Source of the DNA: CBFDBF01 sp050291465
GTDB lineage: Bacteria > Pseudomonadota > Gammaproteobacteria > Chromatiales > Chromatiaceae
Length of the DNA stretch: 64,000 nt
Direction of reading: 5' to 3'
NCBI GenBank assembly: GCA_050291465.1
Contig: JBNKJV010000015.1
Span: 1 to 64,000, forward strand
Shown here: in pieces, positions 44,287 to 53,702 of the stretch
Position numbering within the stretch: the first letter of the stretch is position 1
Layout of the letters: the number at the start of each line of letters is the position of its first letter
Made by a program: the position numbers and the translations under genes
The notes under the pieces: generated by a model
Seen by the model: the letters and a program-made list of their open reading frames with translations, nothing else
Database searches by the model: none
Told to the model about the DNA's origin: nothing

Positions 44287-44472
44287 GGGTCGATCTCTTT
44301 ATCGTTATTTTCGTCGGCTGGATAACAGCCCGCAACCGGGTCTTTATCCTGCCGAATCAGTAGGGATCGAATTCTGCATGATCGGCACAAGATTGTCTAG
44401 TTTTCTCGCAAGATAGGGTCAGATCCCCGCAAGTAGCTGGATAGCTCAATAGCGGGAAGACGGCGATCGGTG

Positions 44473-44976
44473 TTACAGCAGGGGTTGCAGCTGCGCTTCC
44501 AGGATCGCCGGGGTCATGGCCCCGCCCTGGGCGTAGCGAAGGGTGCCGTCACGGTCGAAGATGGCGGTGAAAGGCAGCCCCAGGTGCCGGTTGCCCCAGC
44601 CCCGGGAGAGGTTGATGGCCTCCGTACCCCCCAGGAGCACCGGAAAATTGAAATTATACAAGGGGGCCGTCTCCTGTACCTGCTCCGGATCGTCGATGGC
44701 GATGGCCACGATCTGCAGCCCCCGGTCCCGGTAGCGCTCCTGAAATTGGATAAAATGCGGTATCTCTTCATGGCAGGGCGGGCACCAGGTGGCCCAGAAA
44801 TTGACTACCAATACCTTGCCCTGCCACTCCTCGCTGCTGCGGTTCTGCTGTGCCAGGTCGGGAAATGAGAAGCGGACCTGTTGCTGTCCCTGGTGGGAGA
44901 AGGTGATCACCATCCAGATGACGCCGCTTAACAGAAAAAGAAGCGCCAGGACCAAAAGTCCGCGCTGGACGTTCAT
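44473..44976 (-). CDS. TlpA/ResA-like membrane-anchored thioredoxin
   Basis: 167 residues. One N-terminal membrane anchor (residues 6-26) carries a periplasmic thioredoxin fold with the WATWCPPC site, Cys65 and Cys68. Such proteins reduce periplasmic disulfides, for example in cytochrome c maturation. It overlaps the end of dsbD by four bases, so DsbD is its likely electron donor; that pairing is inferred. Confidence 0.9.
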   Translation of the reverse strand: MNVQRGLLVLALLFLLSGVIWMVITFSHQGQQQVRFSFPDLAQQNRSSEEWQGKVLVVNFWATWCPPCHEEIPHFIQFQERYRDRGLQIVAIAIDDPEQVQETAPLYNFNFPVLLGGTEAINLSRGWGNRHLGLPFTAIFDRDGTLRYAQGGAMTPAILEAQLQPLL

Positions 44977-46814
44977 TGCGGCACCCTCTTCAGATGAGCC
45001 ACGAACTCCTCTGCTCCCACAAATCCCACCAGGCGCAGGTTCGGTCGCTCCACACCCTTGCTGTCAAAGAATATGATGGCAGGAGGGGCGGACAGACCGA
45101 AGTGGCCCGTAAGTAACTCCTTATCCGCCTCGTCTTGCGCCGTTATATCCGCCTGCAGCAGCACGAAGCGGTCCAGAGCTGAGATGACCGCGGGATCGGA
45201 AAAGGTGTAATACTCCAGCTCTTCGCAGGAGCTGCACCAGTCGGCATAAAAGTCCAGCATGACCGGCCGGTTTGCAGCTTTTGCCAGAGCAATCTTCTGC
45301 TGCAGATCGGAGACGGTTTTTATGCGTTGGAATTCGAGCGTGCGGGGCGCCGTGCTGTTCCCGCCGAAGAGGTTCACGCCGCGCAGGGGTTGCAGGGGAT
45401 CTTTGCCGCCGGAGGCGGCGCCCAGCAGTATCAGGCCGCCGTATATCAACAGCACTACGCCCATGCCCTTCCACAGCCGGGACCATCCGCTCGTCTCTTC
45501 CGGGAGTCTGCGCAGCGCCCCCATAAAGATGGCGGAGACGATAAGAAGTATTCCCCACAGCAGGAGCGATACGGCGTGCGGCAGAATCCGTTCCAGCAGC
45601 AGGATGGCGACGGCCAGAAACAGGACGCCGAAAACCGATTTGATTTTGTCCATCCAGGCCCCGGCGCGAGGCAGCAGTTTGCCGGCGGAAGCGCCGATGA
45701 CCAGAAGCGGAAGGCCCATACCGATACCGAGGGCGAAAAAGGCGATACCACCGAGAACCGCGTCTCCGGTGGTGGTGATATGGATAAATGCGCCGGCAAC
45801 AGGCGGTGCCACACAGGGGCTGATGATCAGCGCCGAGAGGAAGCCCATGATCGCCACGCCGAACAACGTTCCTCCCCGCTGCCGATTGCTGATTTCCGTC
45901 AAACGGTTCTGCCAGCGGGCAGGCAGTCGCAGTTCATAGAATCCGAACATGGAGAGGGCCAGCAGGACAAAGACCAGGGCAAAGGCCGTCAGTATCCACG
46001 GACTCTGCAGTTCCGCCTGGATGTTGTGTCCGAGAAGACCGGCGACGACACCGGCTAGCGCATAGGTTGACGCCATTGCCAGGACATAGATCAGGGAGAG
46101 CAGAAACCCGCGTCCCGGAGTGATGCCGGTCCCCTGGCCCGCAATGATCCCGGAAAGAATGGGAATCATCGGGAACACGCAAGGGGTCAACGCCAGCAGC
46201 AGTCCGCCGATGACGAAAACCACCACTGCAGCGAAGATATCCCCGTTTGCCAGAACCGCGGCGAAACGGTCCTGCTCCGATTGGAACTCGGCCGGGTCGA
46301 CGGCATTGAACTCCGGCGGAAACGCCATATCGCCGGGGTTGATGATTTCGCCCCTGGCAGGCAGCAGGAGCGTAATGATCTCCGTCTGCGGCGGATAACA
46401 GATGCCCTCATCGGCACAGCCCTGAAAGCGGACCTTCAACCTGATCTCCCGGGCCTCATCCGTGGAGCGGATCAGGGGTACCGGAAGATCTATGCGGTTA
46501 TAGTAAACCGCCACTTCACCCGTGGTGCCGTCATCAGGGCGGAAGGCATCCTTTTTCAGAGTCGGCTGAGGCAGTTCGACTTCGCCCAGATCGACGCCGT
46601 CCGTCTGCAACAGGGAGATCTTTATCTTGTCCTGGTAAAGGAAGGTGCCTTCCGCGATCAGCCATTTCAGCAACAGCGCATCGTGACTTGCCACTCTGGC
46701 CTGCAGCCTATAGGGCTTCTCCGGTGGTTCCCAGGCCGCCGACGGGGCGGAAAGGGGTAACAGGGCGGCGATCAGGATGAGAGAAAAAAGACTCAGGATA
46801 CGCTTTTTGTACAT
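44973..46814 (-). CDS. dsbD: Thiol:disulfide interchange protein DsbD
   Basis: 613 residues. DsbD passes electrons from cytoplasmic thioredoxin to periplasmic partners. Signal peptide to about 27, N-terminal alpha domain with the GCADEGICYPP cysteines, a membrane domain with eight helices and its two Cys in LTPCVFP and ISPCVAPP, then a C-terminal thioredoxin domain with CSSC at 527-530. The ATG at 46814 has GGTGGAAG and lies 22 bases inside cutA. Longer in-frame starts would run far into cutA and are rejected. Confidence 0.96.
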   Translation of the reverse strand: MYKKRILSLFSLILIAALLPLSAPSAAWEPPEKPYRLQARVASHDALLLKWLIAEGTFLYQDKIKISLLQTDGVDLGEVELPQPTLKKDAFRPDDGTTGEVAVYYNRIDLPVPLIRSTDEAREIRLKVRFQGCADEGICYPPQTEIITLLLPARGEIINPGDMAFPPEFNAVDPAEFQSEQDRFAAVLANGDIFAAVVVFVIGGLLLALTPCVFPMIPILSGIIAGQGTGITPGRGFLLSLIYVLAMASTYALAGVVAGLLGHNIQAELQSPWILTAFALVFVLLALSMFGFYELRLPARWQNRLTEISNRQRGGTLFGVAIMGFLSALIISPCVAPPVAGAFIHITTTGDAVLGGIAFFALGIGMGLPLLVIGASAGKLLPRAGAWMDKIKSVFGVLFLAVAILLLERILPHAVSLLLWGILLIVSAIFMGALRRLPEETSGWSRLWKGMGVVLLIYGGLILLGAASGGKDPLQPLRGVNLFGGNSTAPRTLEFQRIKTVSDLQQKIALAKAANRPVMLDFYADWCSSCEELEYYTFSDPAVISALDRFVLLQADITAQDEADKELLTGHFGLSAPPAIIFFDSKGVERPNLRLVGFVGAEEFVAHLKRVPQ

Positions 46815-47122
46815 TCTTCCACCCAGTCCAGGTATCCGGTAAGGCCCCGTTGTACAGGTACGGCGATGATCTCTGGAAGTTCGTAAGGGTGCCGGGAAAC
46901 GATTTCCCGTTCCAGGTCGGCATAACGTTCCAGGGTTGTCTTGATCAGGAGGGTCACCTCCTCCGCCGTCTCCAGGCGACCCTCCCACTTATACATGGAC
47001 AAAACCGGGGCGGTAATGTTCACGCAGGCGGCAAGCCCCCGGTCCACGAGACGGCCGGCGATATCCGTCGCCGTCTCCCGGTCCGGGCAGTTGCAGAGTG
47101 CCAGCAGGGTTTCTGAAGCCAT
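46793..47122 (-). CDS. cutA: Divalent-cation tolerance protein CutA
   Basis: 109 residues, normal CutA1 length, with CNCPDRETATDIAGRLVDRGLAACVNI and the central MYKWEGRLETAEEVTLLIKT. It is a trimeric, PII-like cytoplasmic protein; copper binding and tolerance have been proposed but are not settled. ATG at 47122 is used. The end overlaps dsbD by 22 bases, the same pair order as E. coli cutA-dsbD. Confidence 0.95.
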   Translation of the reverse strand: MASETLLALCNCPDRETATDIAGRLVDRGLAACVNITAPVLSMYKWEGRLETAEEVTLLIKTTLERYADLEREIVSRHPYELPEIIAVPVQRGLTGYLDWVEECTKSVS

Positions 47123-47262
47123 CGCGGAAAGATACAGCAATGCCCCAGGGGTGGCAAAGGAGGGTGAATGTTATGTAACAGCGGCGGGTTTTTCGGTTGT
47201 CAGCAGCACACATTCCCCAGCGAACTTGTGCCTCAGGTATCGGCGACGTAAGCTTGGCGGAC

Positions 47263-47718
47263 ATGAACCCCTTAATCGTATTTTTACTGCTCTTCGTCGG
47301 CGTCCCGCTGTTTGAACTCTACTGGTTGATCGAGGTGGGTTCCCTGGTGGGGGCGCTTCCGACCCTGTTTCTGGTGGTATTTACCGCGGTATTGGGAGGC
47401 CTGCTGGTGAGGATGCAGGGATTTTCCACCGCCCTGCGGGTGCGTGAGACCATGGAACGGGGGGAGGTGCCGGCCGTCGAGATGCTCGAGGGCGCGTTGC
47501 TGCTGGTCAGCGGCTTCCTGCTGCTGTTGCCCGGCTTCTTTACTGACCTGATCGGATTCCTGCTGCTGATTCCCCCTCTGCGGCAATGGGGGCTGCTGAA
47601 GTTTCTTCGGCGCATGGAGATCCTCCATCCCCAGCCCGGGAACCGGCCGCCGGGGCAGCGGGAACAACCGCGGGTGATAGAGGGGGAGTATCGGCGGGAG
47701 GACGACAAGTCGGAGTGA
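47263..47718 (+). CDS. fxsA: FxsA family membrane protein
   Basis: 151 residues. FxsA was named for suppressing F-plasmid exclusion of phage T7; its normal role is unknown. The N-terminal FLLLFVGVPLFELYWLIEVGS, middle AVLGGLLVRMQG and the membrane hairpin LLLVSGFLLLLPGFFTDLIGFLLLIPP are typical. It is divergent from cutA. In many relatives groESL follows fxsA; here a convergent gene follows instead. Confidence 0.93.
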   Translation: MNPLIVFLLLFVGVPLFELYWLIEVGSLVGALPTLFLVVFTAVLGGLLVRMQGFSTALRVRETMERGEVPAVEMLEGALLLVSGFLLLLPGFFTDLIGFLLLIPPLRQWGLLKFLRRMEILHPQPGNRPPGQREQPRVIEGEYRREDDKSE

Positions 47719-47745
47719 TGGGCGCCGTGAGGCCCTGCTCCGGGT

Positions 47746-48531
47746 TCACTGTGATTCCCGGTCCCCATCCAGGGTATCCCTGAGCCGGTACCAGACACCG
47801 CCCAAGTGTTCGTGCAGGGCGTAGTAACTCTTGTTGAAGGCGTTGGCGGAGGGCAGCCACTCTTCCAGGCCCTTCTCCGGTTCCCGGACGCCGGCAAACC
47901 CGGTGGGTGCCGCTACCGGCTCAATACCGGTTCTGCGGAAGGCGTTCATCGCCCGCGGCATGTGCCAGGCGTGGGTTACCAGGAAGACCTTTCGGATGCC
48001 CAGTCGCTGCAGCAGGACCCCGGTCTTTTCAGCATTTTCCCAGGTGGTACGGCTCTCCTCCTCCAGGGCCGGCACCTTGGCGCCGAACTCCTGCTGCAGC
48101 ACCTGCTGCATCAGATATGCCTCCGAATGTTCCCGTTGACCGGGATTGCCGCCGCTGGGGATGATCGGCAGGTCGGTGTGGTGCTGCAGCCAGGCGGCGT
48201 AGCGGATGCGTTCCAGAAGCAGCGAGCCCACGGTATCGAGGCCCCGGTATTCGGGTGCCGAGGTATAGATGCCACTGCCGAGAACCACGATGGCCTGGAC
48301 CGAGTCATCGCGCAGGGTGTCGGGAGTCAGGGCGGGAAACCCCTCCAGGGGTGTCATGAGCCGGGCTGCCACGAACGGTGTGCTCAGCAGGTAGAGGCAC
48401 AGCGGGGCCAGCAGGAGCAGCAGTTTCCCCACGCGCCGCCTGGACAGGAGCAGGCCGAGGAGGAACATCAGAACAATGCCGCCCGGTGGCAGGATCAGGG
48501 TCTTCAGGGTCCAGATCAGCTCCGGGTCCAT
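47746..48531 (-). CDS. ElyC/SanA-like membrane protein (DUF218)
   Basis: 261 residues. Two membrane helices (about 15-33 and 38-55) precede a DUF218 domain with AIVVLGSGIY, SGGNPGQREHSEA and VTHAWHMPRAMNAFR. E. coli ElyC, of the same family, is needed for peptidoglycan integrity at low temperature by way of the lipid carrier. The exact role here is inferred. It lies 6 bp after lipA in the opposite order of transcription, that is upstream of nothing obvious. Confidence 0.87.
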   Translation of the reverse strand: MDPELIWTLKTLILPPGGIVLMFLLGLLLSRRRVGKLLLLLAPLCLYLLSTPFVAARLMTPLEGFPALTPDTLRDDSVQAIVVLGSGIYTSAPEYRGLDTVGSLLLERIRYAAWLQHHTDLPIIPSGGNPGQREHSEAYLMQQVLQQEFGAKVPALEEESRTTWENAEKTGVLLQRLGIRKVFLVTHAWHMPRAMNAFRRTGIEPVAAPTGFAGVREPEKGLEEWLPSANAFNKSYYALHEHLGGVWYRLRDTLDGDRESQ

Positions 48532-48537
48532 GGATCT

Positions 48538-49509
48538 CTATGATTCCAGAAGCGCGGCCTGCTGGTCGGCATGGTAGGAGGAGCGGACCAGGGGTGCACT
48601 GGCAACGCTGGAAAAACCCAGGGCCTCGGCCTTTTCCTGCAGCTCCGCGAACTCCCGGGGATGCAGGTATCGCTTTACCGGCAGATGGTCTCTGCTCGGT
48701 TGCAGATACTGCCCGAGGGTCAACATTTCACAGCCGTGGGTGCGCAGGTCCCGCATTACCACCACCACCTCTTCCACCGTTTCCCCAAGACCCAGCATGA
48801 GTCCGGATTTGGCGGGGGTTTCCGGATGCTGTTCCCGGAACCGCTGCAGCAGCTGCAGGGACCCCTGGTAATCCGCGCCCGGTCTGACTTCTCGGTAGAG
48901 ACGGGGAACCGTCTCCAGATTGTGATTGAAGACATCGGGGGGTGTTTCACGCAACTGCCTCAGGGCGTTATCCAAACGACCGCGGAAATCGGGGACCAGG
49001 ATCTCCACCCGGCAGCGGGGCATCAGGTCTCTGATGGCGGCAATAACCGCGGCATAGTGTCCCGCACCGCCGTCGTGGAGATCGTCCCGGTTTACCGAGG
49101 TGATGACGATATAGGAGAGTTCGAGCTCCCTGACCGCCGCCGCTAATCGCGCGGGCTCTTCCGGGTCGAGCGCCGGCGGTGTGCCGTGGGCGACGTCACA
49201 GAAAGGGCAACGGCGGGTGCAGATATCCCCCATGATCATGAACGTGGCCGTCCCCTGGTGGAAGCATTCGCCGAGGTTGGGGCAGGCCGCCTCCTCGCAC
49301 ACGGTGCTCAGGCCGCTGTGCCGCAGGAGTCTCTTGATACGAAGGATCTCTTTCCCGATCGGGAGTTTGGCCCGTATCCAGGCAGGCTTGCGCAGCAGTT
49401 CAACGGCAGGTTCCACCTTGACCGGTATACGGGAAACCTTCTCCCTGCCGCGCTGGTGGCCGCTCGGGTTCAGGCGGGAGGGGGCGGTGTAACTATCCTG
49501 TTCGCTCAT
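48538..49509 (-). CDS. lipA: Lipoyl synthase
   Basis: 323 residues. LipA inserts two sulfurs in octanoyl groups of GcvH and 2-oxoacid dehydrogenases. Auxiliary cluster cysteines 71, 76 and 82 (CEEAACPNLGEC) and radical-SAM cysteines 97, 101 and 104 (CTRRCPFC) are all present. It follows lipB in transcription order after a 247-bp gap containing an inverted repeat. Confidence 0.98.
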   Translation of the reverse strand: MSEQDSYTAPSRLNPSGHQRGREKVSRIPVKVEPAVELLRKPAWIRAKLPIGKEILRIKRLLRHSGLSTVCEEAACPNLGECFHQGTATFMIMGDICTRRCPFCDVAHGTPPALDPEEPARLAAAVRELELSYIVITSVNRDDLHDGGAGHYAAVIAAIRDLMPRCRVEILVPDFRGRLDNALRQLRETPPDVFNHNLETVPRLYREVRPGADYQGSLQLLQRFREQHPETPAKSGLMLGLGETVEEVVVVMRDLRTHGCEMLTLGQYLQPSRDHLPVKRYLHPREFAELQEKAEALGFSSVASAPLVRSSYHADQQAALLES

Positions 49510-49570
49510 CGGTATTGCTGTTTAAGGTGAAAGAGTTCGTCCTGAATAGTGCCCATTATGAAAGATATAA

Positions 49571-49675
49571 GCCGCGAATAACGCCAATCACCGCAATGTA
49601 TCGCAAATGGCTCATGTAGGGCACCCCAACTTTTGGCGTAGATTCGCGGTGATTTGCGTACATTTGCGGTTAAAT
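49571..49675. repeat. Intergenic inverted-repeat element, CGCGAAT type, lipB-lipA gap
   Basis: GCCGCGAATAACGCCAATCACCGCAA on the left and ATTCGCGGTGATTTGCG...TTTGCGGTTAAA on the right are imperfect inverted copies. This sequence type is widely dispersed in bacterial intergenic DNA. It fills about half of the 247-bp gap; nothing else is seen there. Confidence 0.6.
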
Positions 49676-49756
49676 TTCGAGGCAGTAATTAGGTCGCGAT
49701 ATGATTGATAATCACAATTTCTTTTTTAAGCAAGCGCCCTTCGGGTCCGGCCTGGA

Positions 49757-50410
49757 TTACAGGGCGTTGTCCTGAATAACTGATCGGCGAGTGTAACCCA
49801 ACCGTCCTGCCAGGGACTCCAGCAGTTGTTCCCCTGCCTGTTCCACGCTCATATCGATCCCGAGATCCTTTAGTTGGGTCACCGGCAGATCGCTGTATCC
49901 GCAGGGGTTGATTCGGGAGAACGGTTCCAGATCCATAGCCACATTCAGGCTCAGGCCGTGGAAAGAGCAGCCGCGGCGTATCCTCAGGCCCACCGCGGCG
50001 ATCTTGCCGTCGGCCACATAAACACCGGGGGCCTCCGGCCGACGTTCGCACGGAATACCGCGATTACGCAACAGATCCATTACCGACTCCTCCATCTGCC
50101 GCACCAGTTCGCGTACTCCCAGCCGCAATCGCCGCAGATCAAGAAGCGGATAGAGGATCAACTGGCCGGGTCCGTGGAAGGTTACCTGACCGCCGCGATC
50201 CACGCGCCGGACCGGAATGTCGCCCGGTTTCAGCAGATGTTTCTCCTCCGCGCTGCGGCCGAGGGTGAATACCGGGGGATGTTCCAACAACCAGACCTCA
50301 TCCTCATCACGCGCGGTCCGTTCCTCCGTAAACCGTTGCATATGCCGCCAGGTCTGTTGGTATTCCTCTGTTCCGAGCCGGCGAACAAGGAGTCTCTGCG
50401 CACTGGACAT
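49757..50410 (-). CDS. lipB: Octanoyltransferase LipB
   Basis: 217 residues. LipB moves octanoate from ACP to the lipoyl domains. The RGGQVTFHGPGQLILYPL signature, active Lys136 (GKIAAVGLRI) and Cys170 (NPCGY) are present. It lies 21 bp after ybeD. It supplies LipA and hence GcvH in this same window. Confidence 0.98.
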   Translation of the reverse strand: MSSAQRLLVRRLGTEEYQQTWRHMQRFTEERTARDEDEVWLLEHPPVFTLGRSAEEKHLLKPGDIPVRRVDRGGQVTFHGPGQLILYPLLDLRRLRLGVRELVRQMEESVMDLLRNRGIPCERRPEAPGVYVADGKIAAVGLRIRRGCSFHGLSLNVAMDLEPFSRINPCGYSDLPVTQLKDLGIDMSVEQAGEQLLESLAGRLGYTRRSVIQDNAL

Positions 50411-50431
50411 GGTGGTTCATCCGGCAGTGGG

Positions 50432-50701
50432 TCAGAGGCTCATGAGGATCCGGTCATGATCCGTGAGATCCTGGTATATGGCATCCAGTTGCGCCTTGCT
50501 GGTGGCCTCGAAGGTAACCGTCACCGAGAGGTATTTGCCGCCGCTGCTCGGACGGACACGCACCGATCCCTCGCCCAGATCGGGGGCATGGCGGCGTACG
50601 ATCTGGACTACGGTGGCATCAAAGTCCGATGCCGCCAGTCCCATGGCCTTGATGGAGAACTGGCAAGGGAATTCCAGGAGGGTGTCTTCGGTATCGGGCA
50701 T
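50432..50701 (-). CDS. ybeD: YbeD family protein (DUF493)
   Basis: 89 residues with the LLEFPCQFSIKAMGLA start and SSGGKYLSVTVTFEATSKAQLDAIYQDL core of the family. The fold is ACT-like; a regulatory role linked to lipoate is suspected because it nearly always precedes lipB, as here. No function is proven. Confidence 0.95.
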   Translation of the reverse strand: MPDTEDTLLEFPCQFSIKAMGLAASDFDATVVQIVRRHAPDLGEGSVRVRPSSGGKYLSVTVTFEATSKAQLDAIYQDLTDHDRILMSL

Positions 50702-50755
50702 GGGGCGGTGGAATTTTCAGTACTCAGTCTACAGTTATCAGTAAACAGTTGTCGG

Positions 50756-51634
50756 TCACGCTTCCGTACCGGCCTTGATCCGGTCCTTATACTCCGTGTA
50801 AATCCCGGACATCTTTCGGTGCAGCGCACCGGGCCGGCCGGAACCCACCGGCCGGTCGTTAAGGCGGGTCACCGGCATGATCTCCTTGGTGGAGCTGGTC
50901 AACCATATCTCTTCGGCGCTCATCAGTTCCTGTTCCGCTATATCCCTTTGCTGGTAGGGAACGCCTGTACTCTCGGCCAGCTCCAGGACCAGATCGCGGG
51001 TGATGCCCGGGAGCAGATAGCGGCTTTTCGGGGGGGTGATAAGCTCGCCGCCGGAGACGATGAAGAGATTGCTGGCCGCACCCTCCATGGCCAGCCCGTC
51101 CCGGATCAGGATGGCCTCCATGGCCTGTTGGTCTTTTGCCTGCTGGCGAAACAGGACATTGGCCAGCAGCGTGGTTGCCTTGATGTTACACAGGCGCCAG
51201 CGGATGTCGTCCAGGGTGATGGCCTTGATGCCCTCATCGGTGTACGCGGGGGCGACGGGGGGTATGGGAGTGGTCATGGCGAAGATGGTGGGGGCGATGC
51301 CCTCCGGGATGGCGTGGTCCCGGGTCTCGGCCGCACCGCGGGTCACCTGCAGATAGACGGACTGATCTTCTCCCGGGCGCTGTGCCACCAGGGTTTCCAG
51401 GAGCGCGCGCCACTCCTCGTCCGCCAGAGGGTTCCTCATGCGTATGGTGCGCAGGCAGTCATCAAGGCGCTGCAGATGCTGCGGTAGCCGGAACAGGTGG
51501 CCGGCGTAGGCCGGGATCACTTCGTAAACACTGTCACCGAACAGGAAGCCGCGATCCAGGACCGAAATCCTGGCCTCGGCGAGGGGCAGGAACTCGCCGT
51601 TGAGATAGACCTCGTGCCGGGTGTCCGCCATCAT
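50756..51634 (-). CDS. dat: D-amino-acid aminotransferase
   Basis: 292 residues. A fold-type IV PLP enzyme; the lysine is at about residue 152 in CNIKATTLLANVL. SVLDRGFLFGDSVYEVIP and EGAASNLFIVSGGELITPP are typical of D-alanine transaminases. It would make D-Ala or D-Glu from 2-oxoacids and sits directly after a PBP5-type gene, which fits a cell-wall role. Two Met codons at 51634 and 51631 are possible starts. Confidence 0.9.
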   Translation of the reverse strand: MMADTRHEVYLNGEFLPLAEARISVLDRGFLFGDSVYEVIPAYAGHLFRLPQHLQRLDDCLRTIRMRNPLADEEWRALLETLVAQRPGEDQSVYLQVTRGAAETRDHAIPEGIAPTIFAMTTPIPPVAPAYTDEGIKAITLDDIRWRLCNIKATTLLANVLFRQQAKDQQAMEAILIRDGLAMEGAASNLFIVSGGELITPPKSRYLLPGITRDLVLELAESTGVPYQQRDIAEQELMSAEEIWLTSSTKEIMPVTRLNDRPVGSGRPGALHRKMSGIYTEYKDRIKAGTEA

Positions 51635-51641
51635 ACGGCCG

Positions 51642-52778
51642 TCACTCGAACCAGAGCAGCACGGCATCGGAAGCCTGCTGCCAGAGGCCGCCCTCCGCCA
51701 CCTCCTGTAGTGCGACCAACGGTACTTCCAGTACCGGTTCTCCTTTCAGGGTGACTTTTACCAGCCCCAGTTGCTGGCCCTTTTTGATCGGAGCGGTAAC
51801 TCTCGAGTCGAGGGTCATCTCCGCCTTGAGTTTATTATATTGCTGTCGGGGGATGGTCACGTAAAGGTCCTTGCTTACGCCCACCGCCAGTTCTTCTTTG
51901 TCCCCTTTCCAGACTCGTACCTTGTTCAGTGCGTCATCCGCACCGTAGAGGCGGTGGGTCTCGAAAAAACGAAAGCCGTAGTTGAGCAGTGACTGACTCT
52001 CCTGGGCGCGGGCATTTTCACTGCCGGTCCCCATGACTACCGAGATCAGGCGCATATCATTGCGTTTGGCCGATGCCGCCAGACAGAACCCCGCACTCTC
52101 GGTATGGCCGGTCTTGATTCCATCCACCGACTTGTCCCGCCACAACAGCTTGTTGCGGTTGTACTGTTTAATGTTGTTGAAGGTGTATTCCTTGATGGCG
52201 AACCAGGGGTAATAGTCCGGGAACTCCGTGATCAATGTCCGGCTGAGGATGGCTATATCCCGCGCCGTCGTGTAATGATTTTCGTGGGGGAGGCCGGTGG
52301 CATTGACGAAGTTGGTATTTGTCATCCCCAGGCGCCGGGCATGGCCGTTCATTACTTCCGCAAACACCTCTTCGCTGCCGCCGATATGCTCCGCCAGGGC
52401 AACACTGGCGTCATTGCCCGACTGAATGATCATTCCCTTCAGGAGTTTCTCCACGCTGATCTTCTTTCCCACCTCGATAAACATCCGTGATCCCGCTGTG
52501 CGCCACGCCTTTTCGCTGATCTGTACCTCGTCCTCCAGGCTGAGATTGCCGCTCTTCAGCTCTCGCAGCACCGCGTAGGTGGTCATGATTTTGGTAAGGC
52601 TGGCGGGTTCAAGCCGCTGATCCGAGTTGTGGTCGGCCAGCATTCGGCCGCTGTGAAAATCCATGAGCAGGTAGCTGCTCGCCGCCACCTTGGGGGGTGC
52701 GGGAACGGGGAGAGCGGAGTGAACCGGAAGAGAGAGGCTGGTCAGCAGTAGTAATAAAGCAGTGGCGAAATATTTCAT
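51642..52778 (-). CDS. dacA: D-alanyl-D-alanine carboxypeptidase, PBP5/6 type
   Basis: 378 residues. It trims the terminal D-Ala from peptidoglycan stems. Signal peptide to about 21; SxxK is Ser60-Lys63 (EPASLTKIM), SGN is 120-122, KTG is 222-224. A C-terminal domain and a final amphipathic helix (SDAVLLWFE) anchor it to the inner membrane. It precedes dat with 7 bp between. Confidence 0.97.
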   Translation of the reverse strand: MKYFATALLLLLTSLSLPVHSALPVPAPPKVAASSYLLMDFHSGRMLADHNSDQRLEPASLTKIMTTYAVLRELKSGNLSLEDEVQISEKAWRTAGSRMFIEVGKKISVEKLLKGMIIQSGNDASVALAEHIGGSEEVFAEVMNGHARRLGMTNTNFVNATGLPHENHYTTARDIAILSRTLITEFPDYYPWFAIKEYTFNNIKQYNRNKLLWRDKSVDGIKTGHTESAGFCLAASAKRNDMRLISVVMGTGSENARAQESQSLLNYGFRFFETHRLYGADDALNKVRVWKGDKEELAVGVSKDLYVTIPRQQYNKLKAEMTLDSRVTAPIKKGQQLGLVKVTLKGEPVLEVPLVALQEVAEGGLWQQASDAVLLWFE

Positions 52779-52862
52779 ATTGATTAAAGCGGTTTAAACG
52801 GGCTTCCTTTCTAAAGAATAATGTTGATTATTTTAACGTGATTCAGCGGCCCTTGGGCACTC

Positions 52863-53702
52863 TTACTCAATGATCACGTGGGTATCATAAATTCCCAGCC
52901 GGGCAAGTTGCGCGTGTACGTAATCGGCCTGATCCACGTTGGCAAGCGGACCTACCTGGACACGGAAAATGGTCGCGCTGCCGTTGTCCGCCTGTTGTAT
53001 GCGAATGGTCCGGCTTAGGGATCTGGCAAGCCGCTGGCGCAGCCGGGTGGCGTTGTTGGGGTTGTTAAAGGCGCCTACCTGAATGAAAAGGGCGGGTTCT
53101 CTTGCATAATTAGTTGCGACCCGTCGGGGGGGTGCCGTCTGTCGATAGGGATCGATCGCCTGCACTTCCACCAGCCCGGTTCCGTTACCGAGGATGCCGA
53201 GCTTGGCGGCGGCGGCGTAGGACAGGTCGATGATACGGTTGTCGTGAAACGGTCCGCGATCGTTGACCCTGACCACGGCACTTTTTCCGTTGCGCAGGTT
53301 GGTGACCCTTACGTAGGTGGGGATGGGCAGTTCCCGGTGGGCCGCGGTCATGCCGTACATATTGTAGCGTTCGCCGCTGGAGGTGCGACGACCGTGAAAC
53401 TTGGTGCCGTACCAGGAGGCTATTCCCCGTTCAACATAACCCTGGCTGTTGCTCATCACATAATATCGGCGTCCGTTGACCACATAGGAGGAAGGATTGC
53501 CGGAGCGGCTGCGTGGTTCCGGCTTGGGGACCGCGTCCCGTATGGAGTACACGTCGATACCGCCGCGCGGGGCGCCGTCACCGTATTCCACCACGCTTCC
53601 GCAGGCGGAGAGGAAAAGGACGGTAGCCAGAACGCCGCCGCGTTTCAGGGAACGATGAAGACGGCGCCGGTTGATCTGGGTCAGGAATGACATATCGATC
53701 AT
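52863..53702 (-). CDS. rlpA: Septal ring lytic transglycosylase RlpA
   Basis: 279 residues from the first ATG. A lipoprotein signal ends at LSAC, Cys34. The double-psi barrel domain (GIASWYGTKFHGRRTSSGERYNMY, with the RVNDRGPF active block) is followed by a SPOR domain from about 205, which binds glycan strands lacking stem peptides at the septum. ATGA overlaps the mltB stop; an ATG three codons on (53693) has a better-placed GGAG. Confidence 0.94.
   Translation of the reverse strand: MIDMSFLTQINRRRLHRSLKRGGVLATVLFLSACGSVVEYGDGAPRGGIDVYSIRDAVPKPEPRSRSGNPSSYVVNGRRYYVMSNSQGYVERGIASWYGTKFHGRRTSSGERYNMYGMTAAHRELPIPTYVRVTNLRNGKSAVVRVNDRGPFHDNRIIDLSYAAAAKLGILGNGTGLVEVQAIDPYRQTAPPRRVATNYAREPALFIQVGAFNNPNNATRLRQRLARSLSRTIRIQQADNGSATIFRVQVGPLANVDQADYVHAQLARLGIYDTHVIIE

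Noticed and set aside
50702..50755. Repeat-like AGTACTCAGTCTACAGTTATCAGT stretch in pieces, also near 23107 and 29370
   Set aside because: The three places share only short AGTTA/CAGT words; too degenerate to call a repeat family from the window alone.
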